From contig CAYZYH010000004.1 in NCBI GenBank assembly GCA_964481235.1, positions 4,065-68,064 on the forward strand: 64,000 nt of DNA. Reading direction: 5' to 3'. The notes beneath the pieces are model-generated. The model did no database searches. It was not told the origin of the DNA and saw nothing but the letters and a program-made list of their open reading frames with translations. This DNA comes from JAUPVL01 sp964481235. GTDB taxonomy: Bacteria; Patescibacteriota; Saccharimonadia; CAILAD01; BJGX01. Position 1 is the stretch's first letter. Each line of letters opens with the position of its first letter. Positions 31,285 to 40,262 of this stretch are shown here, in pieces. A program made the translations under genes and the position numbers.

Positions 31285-32778
31285 GTGAAAAAGAAAAAAA
31301 CAGTAATAATTATAGGTGCAGGTATTGGCGGTATGTGTACAGCGGCTAGGCTACTTAAAGAGGGCTACAAAGTTTCTATTTATGAAAAAGAGCCGTTAGT
31401 TGGTGGGAGAGCCAATCGAATCAAACAAGACAGCTACACTTTTGATACTGGTCCAACACTATTAATGATGACCGACGTTCTTTACGACACTTTTGCATAT
31501 TGTGGCAAAGACTTTGATGACTATATTGAGTTAATCCAGCTAGAGCCCAATTATCAAGTAGCCTTTGCTGACAGCTCACGTATTACCGTTAGCAGTAACC
31601 TCCCAAAGTTTGCTAGCGAGCTTGCCAAATTCGACCCTAAGGCCCCTGAGCAATTTTATAGATTTTTTGCCGATGTTGCCGAAATATATAGGTTGTCGCG
31701 CGGTGGATTTATAGATAAAAACTTTGATAGTATTACAGATTTTATTAACTTTCGCTCTGGACTTAAATTATTACAAAAACGAGGACTTATAAGTCTTTGG
31801 AAGTTTGTAAGTCATTATTTTAATGACGATAGACTACGCCAACTATTTAGTTTTCAGAGTATGTACCTGGGTGTGAGTCCATATGAGGCACCGGCAGTTT
31901 ACAGCGTACTTAGCTATATGGAGACTGGGCTAGGTATTTGGTACCCAAAAGGGGGGATGTATAGTTTGAGCCAGGCTCTAGAGAGGCTCGTAAAAGATAT
32001 GGGTGGCGAAGTATATACCAATAGTCCTATTTCACAGATCAATATTGAAAATAGTATTGTCAAAGGGGTTGTTGTCGGTGGAGAAACTATAGAAGCGGAT
32101 TTGGTAGTATGTAATGCCGATCTAATATATGCTTACAAAAATCTGCTACCCCCATCTATAAAACTAAAAAGTCTGGGACGCAAAGCCGAAGATCTCAAGC
32201 AAGCCAGTTCGGCACTACTATTTTATTGGGGTGTTAATAACAAACTCGATGGCATGCTACACCACAATGTTTATTTATGTAGTGATTTTAAAAACAACCT
32301 CGAAGAAATATTAAAAAATCATAAACTACCTAGCGATCCATCGTTTTACACCTATATACCTACTAAAACCGATCCAACTCTTGCACCAAGAAACAGAAGT
32401 GTTATGTACATTCTTGTGCCAGTTCCAAATTTGCAAGCAGAAAACGATTGGGGTAAGGGCGTTAGTAAGATTCGTGCTCAGGTTTTGAAGCGCCTAAAAA
32501 ATGAATATGGCAAAGACATAGAAAAAGATATTGAAACAGAAAAAATATTTTCACCGCAAGATTTTGAAACCAAATTTAATCTAACTGCTGGCTCGGCTTT
32601 TGGCCTAACTCATCACTTATTCCAGTCTGGTTATTTTAGGCCTCACAATATTGAACGTAGTGTAGAAGGTCTATATTTTGTGGGAGCGAGTACTTATCCG
32701 GGCGGAGGTATTCCTATGGTAACATTATCTGCAAAGCTTGTAGTCGAGCGAATTCTCGGGGATAATAAAGTGAATTAA
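31285..32778 (+). CDS. crtI: Phytoene desaturase
   Basis: The 497-residue FAD enzyme desaturates phytoene toward lycopene. It has the N-terminal dinucleotide fold (I-I-I-G-A-G-I-G-G-M-C-T-A-A-R-L then Y-E-K-E-P-L-V-G-G-R-A-N). The CrtI C-terminal signature is G-L-Y-F-V-G-A-S-T-Y-P-G-G-G-I-P-M-V. Full length for the family. GTG start, probably leaderless. It begins a compact operon with crtE-like and crtB, with gaps of 3 bases. CrtI versus CrtN/CrtD-type desaturases is judged by the adjacent crtB. Confidence 0.92.
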   Translation: MKKKKTVIIIGAGIGGMCTAARLLKEGYKVSIYEKEPLVGGRANRIKQDSYTFDTGPTLLMMTDVLYDTFAYCGKDFDDYIELIQLEPNYQVAFADSSRITVSSNLPKFASELAKFDPKAPEQFYRFFADVAEIYRLSRGGFIDKNFDSITDFINFRSGLKLLQKRGLISLWKFVSHYFNDDRLRQLFSFQSMYLGVSPYEAPAVYSVLSYMETGLGIWYPKGGMYSLSQALERLVKDMGGEVYTNSPISQINIENSIVKGVVVGGETIEADLVVCNADLIYAYKNLLPPSIKLKSLGRKAEDLKQASSALLFYWGVNNKLDGMLHHNVYLCSDFKNNLEEILKNHKLPSDPSFYTYIPTKTDPTLAPRNRSVMYILVPVPNLQAENDWGKGVSKIRAQVLKRLKNEYGKDIEKDIETEKIFSPQDFETKFNLTAGSAFGLTHHLFQSGYFRPHNIERSVEGLYFVGASTYPGGGIPMVTLSAKLVVERILGDNKVN

Positions 32779-32781
32779 CCT

Positions 32782-33858
32782 ATGACAGAAACAAATCTTA
32801 AATCATACGTAGCAAAGGTAAAACAAGAAATTGATGCTCTGTTGAGCGATTTTTTGAATCAAAAAATTGTTGACGCATCTAGGATTGGTAGTGAATACCA
32901 AAAGCTACTTAATGTTATTGCAAAACAAACTTTGCGTGGTGGCAAAAGACTCCGGCCAAGTTTGGCCATGCTGGGGTATGAAATTGCAGGTGGCAAAGAC
33001 AGAGATAAGATGTTAAAAGCTGCAATGTCGTTAGAAATATTCCACAACTATTTACTTATGCATGACGATATTATGGATCACGACGACAAACGTCACGGAG
33101 GTCTTAATGTTACTGGGGTTTATAAAAGAAGGTATTCCCGAACTCTAAATAGTTTAGATGTTCAGCATGTGGCGAACTCTATAGCGATGTTGGCGGGGGA
33201 TATATGTTGTGGTTTAAGCTATGAATCTTTGATAGCGTCAGGCATGAACCCTCAACAATTAGTATCGGCAATATCAAGACTAAACACCGCAACATTCGAG
33301 GTAGCTGCTGGCCAACATCTTGACCTAATTGGTTCGGTAGGTAAGTCCCTTACTATAAGTGATATTAAGAAGATAAACCAATATAAAACAGCCGACTATA
33401 CAGTAATAATGCCTTTGCAGTTTGGTGCAATACTTGCAGGTGGACCAGCGACATTACATACTCTGTTCGCGAAGTTTGGCAACAATGCCGGAGTGGCTTT
33501 TCAGTTGAGTGATGATGATCTAGGGGTTTTTGGTAGCCCAAAGCTTACTGGTAAACCAGTGGGGAGCGATATAAAAGAAGGAAAGCAAACAGTACTTATG
33601 CACAATGGTATTGAATTAACAAAAGGAACTCAAAGAGATTTTATTAAAAGGTGTATTAACAATCCCAAATTAACTGCTAAAGATGTAAAAAAGGTACAAA
33701 ATATACTAATTAAATCTGGAGCTAGACAGAAGACGGTATTGCTGGCCCAAGATTTAGCAAATGCCGCAATAGATATAACAAATGAAATACCCAACTCTAG
33801 CAATAGAACCCATCTATTAGCTGAATTTGCGCAATATTGCGTAGCTAGGAGTAGTTAA
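32782..33858 (+). CDS. crtE: Polyprenyl diphosphate synthase (probable geranylgeranyl diphosphate synthase)
   Basis: The 358-residue all-helical prenyl synthase has the first Asp-rich motif D-D-I-M-D (95-99) and the second one in S-D-D-D-L-G-V-F-G. The L-R-G-G-K-R-L-R-P substrate site is also present. It would supply C20 geranylgeranyl diphosphate to phytoene synthase encoded next. Chain length is inferred from context, since the residues before the first Asp motif suit a C20 product but do not prove it. Confidence 0.85.
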   Translation: MTETNLKSYVAKVKQEIDALLSDFLNQKIVDASRIGSEYQKLLNVIAKQTLRGGKRLRPSLAMLGYEIAGGKDRDKMLKAAMSLEIFHNYLLMHDDIMDHDDKRHGGLNVTGVYKRRYSRTLNSLDVQHVANSIAMLAGDICCGLSYESLIASGMNPQQLVSAISRLNTATFEVAAGQHLDLIGSVGKSLTISDIKKINQYKTADYTVIMPLQFGAILAGGPATLHTLFAKFGNNAGVAFQLSDDDLGVFGSPKLTGKPVGSDIKEGKQTVLMHNGIELTKGTQRDFIKRCINNPKLTAKDVKKVQNILIKSGARQKTVLLAQDLANAAIDITNEIPNSSNRTHLLAEFAQYCVARSS

Positions 33859-33861
33859 GTA

Positions 33862-34698
33862 GTGAGTCAAAACCAGTACAGCGAAGTTTCGCAAGCAATT
33901 AACGCCATTATTACAAAGCAGTACTCTACATCATTTTCTGTGGCAATTAGGTTACTAGACAAATCTATAAGAACAGACATATACAACATATACGGCTATG
34001 TTAGAGTTGCCGATGAACTAGTAGATACACTTAGACCAAAAGATAGCTTACGCATGCTAAAAGATTTTAACATTGAGACAACCCAGGCAATAAAGGTTGG
34101 TGTTAGCTTAAATCCAGTAATCCACGCCTTCGCTCAAACAGTTATCAAATACCAAATAGATTATAGTTTGATACAAGCTTTTATAAATAGTATGACTATG
34201 GATATATCTAAAAAATCATATAACAAAAAACAATACAAAGACTATATATATGGCTCTGCCGAAGTTGTTGGCTTGATGTGCCTAATGGTTTTTCTTGGTG
34301 GTAACAAGACTAAATATAAAAAACTTACCCTAGGTGCGAAAGCACTAGGTTCGGCTTTTCAAAAAGTTAACTTTTTACGTGATCTAAATATAGATAACCA
34401 AGAGCTGGGTAGGATCTACTTTCCGAATATTGATATAGAAAATTTTCAAAGCGATCAAAAAAAGCAAATTGAGCAAGAAATACTTGCTGATTTTAAGATT
34501 GCTCAGTCAACTATCTATCAACTACCTTATTCGTCTAGATACGGAGTACTACTAGCTTATTGGTACTATCGTTTACTGCTTAGAAAAATACAAAAAACTA
34601 GTGCTCAGGTGCTAAAAGAGAAACGAGTAAGGGTTTCTGATATTACCAAGTTACTACTCTATATTGTTGTGTTTGGTGAAAAACTACTTCATATATAA
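33862..34698 (+). CDS. crtB: Phytoene synthase
   Basis: The 278-residue squalene/phytoene synthase joins two geranylgeranyl diphosphates to make phytoene. It has the first Asp-rich motif as D-E-L-V-D, after Y-G-Y-V-R-V-A, and the second in the F-L-R-D-L-N-I-D-N segment. K-Y-S-T-S-F replaces the usual S-F near the N-terminus. GTG start. It closes the crtI-crtE-crtB operon, so the set makes lycopene-type intermediates. Confidence 0.9.
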   Translation: MSQNQYSEVSQAINAIITKQYSTSFSVAIRLLDKSIRTDIYNIYGYVRVADELVDTLRPKDSLRMLKDFNIETTQAIKVGVSLNPVIHAFAQTVIKYQIDYSLIQAFINSMTMDISKKSYNKKQYKDYIYGSAEVVGLMCLMVFLGGNKTKYKKLTLGAKALGSAFQKVNFLRDLNIDNQELGRIYFPNIDIENFQSDQKKQIEQEILADFKIAQSTIYQLPYSSRYGVLLAYWYYRLLLRKIQKTSAQVLKEKRVRVSDITKLLLYIVVFGEKLLHI

Positions 34699-34742
34699 AA
34701 ATTCGGCTATACTATTAATATATAAAATGCTTTTTTAGTGCA

Positions 34743-36221
34743 ATGAAAAAACCCCCACCGAAACACATAATTATTGATGGTATTGTCTATGACTCCAACA
34801 CCGGGGAAGTTGTCGGGCGTTCAAGGGGTGATTCCAAGTTGCTGCCAAAACAAAAACACCCTGAGGTGCTAGACCTTCGTACCCCAGAAAGCATTGTAAA
34901 TCAACCACAGGCTGCCATAAGTAAGAGGCAGGCCCAGCTTTCACTTACAAACCTTCAAAACGAGCAAGAATTTTACGATAATAAAAACGCTAAATTAGAA
35001 AAATTAAAGGCTACAAAAGACAAACTAAAGAAAAAAATAAAGCTCCACACTAAGCGCATAAAAAAATCACTAATATCTCCGGCCACCAAGTCATCTGCCA
35101 ATAGTTCTGCTAAAAAAACTCCTAAACTGACCTTACAACAAGATTATTTAGAGTTTGTTTTGGTAAAGTCTATTTGGCCTCCTCCTTTATTTAGTTTGTG
35201 GCAAATGAGTCTGGTAAGAACTATTGTCAGTCCGCAGACCTGGCTTCTACTTAGCTTACCGGTAATACTTTTGCAACTAAGAATACTACAAAATTTCACT
35301 ACAAATGAAGTGCTGCAAAAAGCTAAGGGCGTGGTTAGTCCAGACCACTTTTCGGCTCTAGCATGGTCTGTAGGAGTGACTCTAACGCTATTCTTTTTAG
35401 GAGTAATAATTCGTTCAATAATATCAAATGCTGGTATAGCGATAAGGCTCAGACAGATAGATAATCGAACTTTACACCTTACAACAGCTTTACGCTCGGC
35501 AGTTCATTCTATGCTACGACAAGCTATTAACTATCTTTTACACCTGGTTATTATTTGTTTGGTGACTGCTTTTACTGTATGGGTTGCTATAAATATATTC
35601 AACTCGAATAATCATTGGCTAAGTACCAGTAAGTACCAATTAATAGTGTTTCTAGCAGTAATATGGTTGGTGGTTTTGGTTTTGCTTTATAGTAAACACT
35701 GGTTACAGGTAGGGCTTTTGGCGCGTAGTAGTAAGTCTAGTCATCTACAGCTACAAAGTCTCAAGCTGCTACAAATTAGCCCTTTAAGAAATTTTACCAC
35801 TGGGTTTTTGGCTATTTGTGGTATTTTCTTGGGTTATAGCTCCATTCTATTGATAGATTGGCAAATTACTGATTTTTTCATTACTCATGTAAATAGTCCT
35901 ACAATTTTGGTATTAATTGTTGTAGCAATTTTTACAGTAGTCATACTAACAACCATGCAGTATTACCAACAAAACACCTGGGCTAGGCAGTACTATTTTG
36001 TCGCCTCAAAGGCCATCAATAACCAAGAGTTACTTTATATGGAGCGCGAGAAACCCGCTAGCCTTTGGCCTTTATTTGTAGCTATTGGTTTTGCTGGGTT
36101 TATGGTGGGTCTTTATGCGATAATTGTTATTTGGCAATCCGCTCAAATTAAAGGCGTGTTGGCAAACTTTCACGCTGAAGTACCAAGTCAAATTAATTTC
36201 ACTTTACCGGTTAAAGAGTGA
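34743..36221 (+). CDS. Large uncharacterised membrane protein with basic N-terminal region
   Basis: The 492-residue protein has a soluble part of about 130 residues, including a lysine-rich coiled coil (about 75-115). About six membrane segments follow (from about 150 to 465). I recognise no family; the layout suggests a membrane-bound scaffold. A -10 box with TATACT or TATAAA lies 15 to 35 bases upstream, and there is no clear ribosome site. It stands alone between crtB and the secE operon promoter. Confidence 0.6.
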   Translation: MKKPPPKHIIIDGIVYDSNTGEVVGRSRGDSKLLPKQKHPEVLDLRTPESIVNQPQAAISKRQAQLSLTNLQNEQEFYDNKNAKLEKLKATKDKLKKKIKLHTKRIKKSLISPATKSSANSSAKKTPKLTLQQDYLEFVLVKSIWPPPLFSLWQMSLVRTIVSPQTWLLLSLPVILLQLRILQNFTTNEVLQKAKGVVSPDHFSALAWSVGVTLTLFFLGVIIRSIISNAGIAIRLRQIDNRTLHLTTALRSAVHSMLRQAINYLLHLVIICLVTAFTVWVAINIFNSNNHWLSTSKYQLIVFLAVIWLVVLVLLYSKHWLQVGLLARSSKSSHLQLQSLKLLQISPLRNFTTGFLAICGIFLGYSSILLIDWQITDFFITHVNSPTILVLIVVAIFTVVILTTMQYYQQNTWARQYYFVASKAINNQELLYMEREKPASLWPLFVAIGFAGFMVGLYAIIVIWQSAQIKGVLANFHAEVPSQINFTLPVKE

Positions 36222-36272
36222 GCAATGTATTATTATTTTAATGTATACAAGAGTACCAGATATACCAAGGTG

Positions 36273-36302
36273 TTGACAAAAGTAATTTAAAAAAGGTATA
36301 AT
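36273..36302 (+). promoter_or_regulatory. Promoter of the secE-nusG-rplK-rplA operon
   Basis: TTGACA (36273-36278), 18-base spacer, TATAAT (36297-36302): both consensus hexamers. The leader downstream contains AGCC/GGCT with TTTTTT (36312-36331), a possible weak attenuator. Confidence 0.85.
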
Positions 36303-36409
36303 GTTACCAGTTAGCCGCCCTCGGGCTTTTTTAGATTACGAAATATTCTAAAGTATGTAAAACCTTAGAATAAACCAACAAATCACCTTAAAGTGAGATT
36401 ATTTCATAG

Positions 36410-36598
36410 ATGAACAAAGTTACTAGCTATTTTTCTGCATCTTATGCAGAACTTAAAAAAGTTATTTGGCCAAGTCGAAAAACGGCTTTGGTTTTAACAG
36501 CAACTGTTATAGTTGGTGCTCTGGCAGTAGGTATTTACCTCACAATTTTGGGTTATGGTTTTCAGACTATATTACAAAAACTAATTTTTAAATCTTAA
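36410..36598 (+). CDS. secE: Preprotein translocase subunit SecE
   Basis: The 62-residue protein has the SecE signature A-E-L-K-K-V-I-W-P-S-R and one membrane segment (about 26-50). It clamps SecY in the secretion channel. As in most bacteria it is directly upstream of nusG and rplK. Confidence 0.93.
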   Translation: MNKVTSYFSASYAELKKVIWPSRKTALVLTATVIVGALAVGIYLTILGYGFQTILQKLIFKS

Positions 36599-36614
36599 GC
36601 TAAGGAAAACCCCA

Positions 36615-37154
36615 ATGAAGCAACAAGACAGCACAAAGGCTTGGTACGTAATTCACACATATTCAGGGTATGAAGACCAAGTAGCCGATCAGTTACGACA
36701 AAGAATTGAATCACTAGAAATGAAAGACAAGATTTTTGACGTGATTGTACCCAAAGAAAATCAGATAGAAATAAAAAATGGTCGTCGTAAAGTAGTAGAG
36801 CGAAAGATCTTCCCGGGTTACATAATGGTGCAAATGATAGTCACCGAAGACAGCTGGTTTGTAGTGAGAAACACCCCCAATGTTACCGGCTTCGTTGGGA
36901 CCAGCACCACACCATCGCCACTTGACGACTCTGAAGTTAAGTCTATTCAAAAACGTATGGGTGTAGAAGAACCAAAATACAACATTGACTTTAGTCTTGG
37001 CGAACTAGTTGCCATCACAGATGGTCCTTTTAAGGGTTTTGATGCTACAGTAAGCGAAATTGATGAGCAAAAGGGTAAGATTAAGGTATTGGTCAGTATG
37101 TTTGGACGCGAAACGCCAGTTGAATTAGATAGCTTACAAGTCAAGAAAACTTAA
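36615..37154 (+). CDS. nusG: Transcription elongation and antitermination factor NusG
   Basis: The 179-residue protein has an NGN domain (W-Y-V-I-H-T-Y-S-G-Y-E near the start; K-I-F-P-G-Y-I-M-V-Q-M in the middle) and a KOW domain (about 125-175: I-T-D-G-P-F-K-G-F-D-A-T-V). It binds RNA polymerase clamps and couples to ribosomes or Rho. Position between secE and rplK is conserved. Confidence 0.96.
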   Translation: MKQQDSTKAWYVIHTYSGYEDQVADQLRQRIESLEMKDKIFDVIVPKENQIEIKNGRRKVVERKIFPGYIMVQMIVTEDSWFVVRNTPNVTGFVGTSTTPSPLDDSEVKSIQKRMGVEEPKYNIDFSLGELVAITDGPFKGFDATVSEIDEQKGKIKVLVSMFGRETPVELDSLQVKKT

Positions 37155-37183
37155 ATTATTAGATAACGAAAAGAGTATTTATT

Positions 37184-37612
37184 ATGGCAGCAACAAAAAA
37201 AATTAGTGCAAAAGTGAAAATGGTAATTCCAGGCGGTGGTGCAACTCCAGCACCTCCAGTTGGGTCATCACTAGGCCAACACGGCGTTAATATGATGGAT
37301 TTCATTAACCCATTCAACGAACAAACTAATGACCGTAAAGGCAAGCCAACCCCAGTTTTGGTTACTATCTATGAAGACAAAAGTATGACCTTTACTATAA
37401 AAGGCACACCCACCACGACCCTTATTAAAGAAGCCCTAAAACTCAAAAAAGCCTCTGGTGTACCAAATAAAGATAAGGTAGGTAAGCTATCTCAGGCCCA
37501 ACTTACCCAAATAGCCGAAGAAAAAATGAATGATCTTAACGCTAATGATGTAGAGATGGCCAAAAAAGTTGTGGCAGGTACGGCACGTAGCATGGGGATA
37601 GAAGTAGAGTAG
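37184..37612 (+). CDS. rplK: 50S ribosomal protein L11
   Basis: The 142-residue protein has the P-A-P-P-V-G-S-S-L-G-Q-H-G-V-N-M-M-D-F motif and the C-terminal K-K-V-V-A-G-T-A-R-S-M-G-I signature. It forms the GTPase-associated centre with 23S rRNA and L10. Confidence 0.97.
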   Translation: MAATKKISAKVKMVIPGGGATPAPPVGSSLGQHGVNMMDFINPFNEQTNDRKGKPTPVLVTIYEDKSMTFTIKGTPTTTLIKEALKLKKASGVPNKDKVGKLSQAQLTQIAEEKMNDLNANDVEMAKKVVAGTARSMGIEVE

Positions 37613-37693
37613 CCTTATAAATTTATAAGTAAGATAATTAACAAAGTTAACAAGTGGGAGACACAAGTCATTAGTACCACAAAGGAGAAAATG

Positions 37694-38626
37694 ATGGCCG
37701 ACAAAAAAATAAGTAAGAAACTAGAAGACAAGTCTCAAGCAGAAACTCTTGGACAAGAATCTAATGAGAAAAGTTCTATATCAGTAACAGCTAAGGCTGG
37801 CAAGCATAGTAAAAAAGCAATTGCTGAGGCCGAAGCAAAAGCTAAAAAACAAGAACGGAAAAAATCTAGTAAAGAGACCAAGGAAGAAGCAAGGCCTAAA
37901 ATAGTCCAAAAACCCAGAGTTATTAAATATTCTAAAAATCAAAAAGCAGCCCGAGCACTCGTGGAACCTACTAAATTATATGATATTAAAGAAGCTCTTG
38001 AGCTTTTACCTAAACTATCTAAAACTAAGTTTGATGCTACCGCTGAGCTGCATGTTGCACTTAGTCTAGATACTAAACAAGCAGATCAAAACCTAAGAAC
38101 AAGCGCTAGTTTACCAGCCGGTAGTGGTAAGAATGTTAAAATTGCCGTTATTGCTAATGATAAAGATTCATCAACGGCAAAAAAATCTGGCGCTGATTTA
38201 ACCAATGCGCAAGATATATTGACAGCTATTGGTAAAGGTAAATTTGATTTTGATGTGCTAATTGCTACACCAGAAAAAATGGCCGATCTTGGTCGTCACG
38301 CTAAAGTTTTAGGACCAAAAGGGCTTATGCCATCACCCAAAAGTGGTACAGTCACCAATAACCCGGCTGCTGTGGTAGAAGAAATTAAAAAAGGTAGAGC
38401 TGAGATCAAAAACGACTCTAGTGGCATTGTTCATGTACCATTTGGCAAGCTTAGCTTTAAAACCACCGATCTAGAAAACAACTTACGCGCAATTTTAAGT
38501 GCAATAAAAACCAACAAGCCCAACGGAGTAAAGGGTACGTATATAAAAAGCATCTATGTAACCTCGTCTATGAGCCCAAGCATTAAGCTCGATCCCGAAG
38601 CCGCTTTCAAAGTATACAAAGTTTAA
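37694..38626 (+). CDS. rplA: 50S ribosomal protein L1 with a long charged N-terminal extension
   Basis: The 310-residue protein has the L1 core from about residue 95 to the end (E-L-H-V-A-L-S-L-D-T, G-P-K-G-L-M-P-S-P-K-S-G-T-V, G-R-A-E-I-K-N-D-S-S-G-I-V-H). Bacterial L1 is usually about 230 aa. The extra 80 to 90 residues are Lys/Glu/Ala-rich and probably disordered. I chose the ATG at 37694, which has GGAG 6 bases upstream; another ATG precedes it directly. L1 forms the mobile E-site stalk. Confidence 0.94.
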   Translation: MADKKISKKLEDKSQAETLGQESNEKSSISVTAKAGKHSKKAIAEAEAKAKKQERKKSSKETKEEARPKIVQKPRVIKYSKNQKAARALVEPTKLYDIKEALELLPKLSKTKFDATAELHVALSLDTKQADQNLRTSASLPAGSGKNVKIAVIANDKDSSTAKKSGADLTNAQDILTAIGKGKFDFDVLIATPEKMADLGRHAKVLGPKGLMPSPKSGTVTNNPAAVVEEIKKGRAEIKNDSSGIVHVPFGKLSFKTTDLENNLRAILSAIKTNKPNGVKGTYIKSIYVTSSMSPSIKLDPEAAFKVYKV

Positions 38627-38644
38627 GAGTATTAGTATTAAACT

Positions 38645-38675
38645 AAAAAACCAACCTCATCAGGGTTGGTTTTTT
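38645..38675 (+). terminator. Bidirectional terminator after rplA
   Basis: AAAAAACCAACC and GGTTGGTTTTTT form a 12-bp stem around a 7-base loop with T-tract. Confidence 0.9.
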
Positions 38676-38766
38676 AGTGAGGATCAAAACTCTCACGGTT
38701 GTTGTTGAGTTCTTTTGTCTGGTATGCTGTAAAAAGACTTAGTACCTTTAAAGTATTGGAGAAAAA

Positions 38767-39393
38767 GTGGCGATTGAAGCCGGAATTTTTTCAAATAAAT
38801 CTGTCTTTAGTGAAAGATTTATAGACGACCATCAACTTCTAAAACAAAAAGTAGAACATATGAAGGGTATAGGCTTAAGAATAGTCTTAACCTCAGGGTC
38901 TTTCGACTTTTTCCACCTAGGCCACGCGCTTTATTTAGAAAAAGCTCGAGAATATGGTGACTTACTAATTGTTGGTGTTGATAGTGACAACAAAGTTCGT
39001 GCACGAAAAGGCAGCAATCGTCCGCTATACCCCCAGGATGAGCGCTTACAGATTCTTGTACGACAAAGATCGGTTGATATTGTAACACTAAAAAATATTG
39101 ATGATGAGCACTGGCGTTTAATAAAGTGGGTACGCCCAGATGTTTTAATTGCTACTCAAGAAACATACTCACCAGAAGAAGTAGCGCAACTGTCGCAGTG
39201 GTGCGGTGAAGTAGTTGTACTTGAGCCACAGGCTCAAACATCTACAAGCAAGCGTCTGCGAGATCTTAATATTGAGCTAGGTGCTGAAATTTCTGAAGCT
39301 TTGAGTAAGGCGATGCCCGAACTAGTGGAACGCGTTATTCGTGACGCAACCGGTAGGCATGATAAGGGCGATGCTAAGGATAATCGATCATGA
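38767..39393 (+). CDS. Cytidylyltransferase-fold nucleotidyltransferase
   Basis: The 208-residue protein has the cytidylyltransferase (HIGH-type) motif S-G-S-F-D-F-F-H-L-G-H and the G-V-D-S-D with K-x-R-x-R-K-G-S-N-R-P segment of the RfaE2/TagD group. The later part has the Y-S-P-E-E-V region. Such proteins make activated small molecules (CDP-glycerol, ADP-heptose, FMN); the substrate is not clear. The GTG start has GGAG upstream. It overlaps the deaminase-like gene by 4 bases, so the two act together. Confidence 0.85.
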   Translation: MAIEAGIFSNKSVFSERFIDDHQLLKQKVEHMKGIGLRIVLTSGSFDFFHLGHALYLEKAREYGDLLIVGVDSDNKVRARKGSNRPLYPQDERLQILVRQRSVDIVTLKNIDDEHWRLIKWVRPDVLIATQETYSPEEVAQLSQWCGEVVVLEPQAQTSTSKRLRDLNIELGAEISEALSKAMPELVERVIRDATGRHDKGDAKDNRS

Positions 39394-40232
39394 ATGAAGC
39401 TGTTATTCTTTACTGCCCAGTTCTACACGAAGGCTACATCCGATTCTTAAAAAAGCACAAAAACGGATTAGTTTACGTACTTGGTGATAGTTTCTTATCT
39501 CAACATAGAGATATCGTTAAAGACATCAGAGCTGTTAGCCCAGAAGAAGTTACTGTAGCGCTAAGTGCTCTGTTTGCAGATAGGCAAGTTATTATTCTAG
39601 AAGCAGACAACGAATCGCTAATAAGTAGCTTAAACTCAAATCGTTGGGTGTTACATATGCCTAACGAGGTACTAATGCAAGATTTAGCGGCCGAGTTCTT
39701 TACTGAAGCCAATATTGAGTTTGATACAATTTTTTTACGATGGGATAGTAAGAACTCAACTGCTCAAACTCCTGTCTATACAGAAAAGGTAATAGATGTT
39801 AGTACCTTTACTCGTGAATGGATGTACAATGCATATAGATTCGCTGAAAAAAGTGCAGACTGGTGGAGGCAAGTTGGTGCAGTCGCAATCACACCTTCTA
39901 ATGAGATCTTGTCGGCTTATAATCAGCATGTACCTTATGAACTGATGCCCTATATTAATGGCGACCCTAGATCTTCATTCAAAAAAGGTATCAATATTGA
40001 GCTAAGTACCGTACTGCATGCCGAAACAAGATTGATTGCTGAGGCAGCAAGACTAGGGGTTTGCTTAGACGGCGCTGAGTTATTTACCACAACCTTTCCA
40101 TGCCCATGGTGTGCTAAAGTTGTTGCTTACAGTGGTATAAGACGTATCTACTTTGTCGAAGGCTATACTATGCTTGACGCCGAAAGCATCCTCAAAAGTC
40201 AAGGCATAGATATTGTAAAAGTCGAGATTTAA
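39390..40232 (+). CDS. Two-domain protein with a C-terminal dCMP/cytidine deaminase
   Basis: The 280-residue protein has an unrecognised N-terminal domain (about 1-130). The C-terminal zinc deaminase domain carries the H-A-E (L-H-A-E-T-R-L-I) and P-C-P-W-C motifs, which supply the zinc ligands and proton shuttle. Deoxycytidylate deaminase yields dUMP, the substrate of ThyA encoded at 41227-42150, which fits the folate/thymidylate cluster. A role in another base- or nucleotide-modifying reaction is possible. Confidence 0.8.
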   Translation: MNEAVILYCPVLHEGYIRFLKKHKNGLVYVLGDSFLSQHRDIVKDIRAVSPEEVTVALSALFADRQVIILEADNESLISSLNSNRWVLHMPNEVLMQDLAAEFFTEANIEFDTIFLRWDSKNSTAQTPVYTEKVIDVSTFTREWMYNAYRFAEKSADWWRQVGAVAITPSNEILSAYNQHVPYELMPYINGDPRSSFKKGINIELSTVLHAETRLIAEAARLGVCLDGAELFTTTFPCPWCAKVVAYSGIRRIYFVEGYTMLDAESILKSQGIDIVKVEI

Positions 40233-40234
40233 AA

Positions 40235-40262
40235 AGCCCCCTACTTAATTGTAGGGGGCTTG
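40235..40262. terminator. Bidirectional terminator between convergent genes
   Basis: AGCCCCCTAC (40235-40244) pairs with GTAGGGGGCT (40251-40260); A-run before and T-rich after. It overlaps the last codons of the DHFR-HIT gene. Confidence 0.88.
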
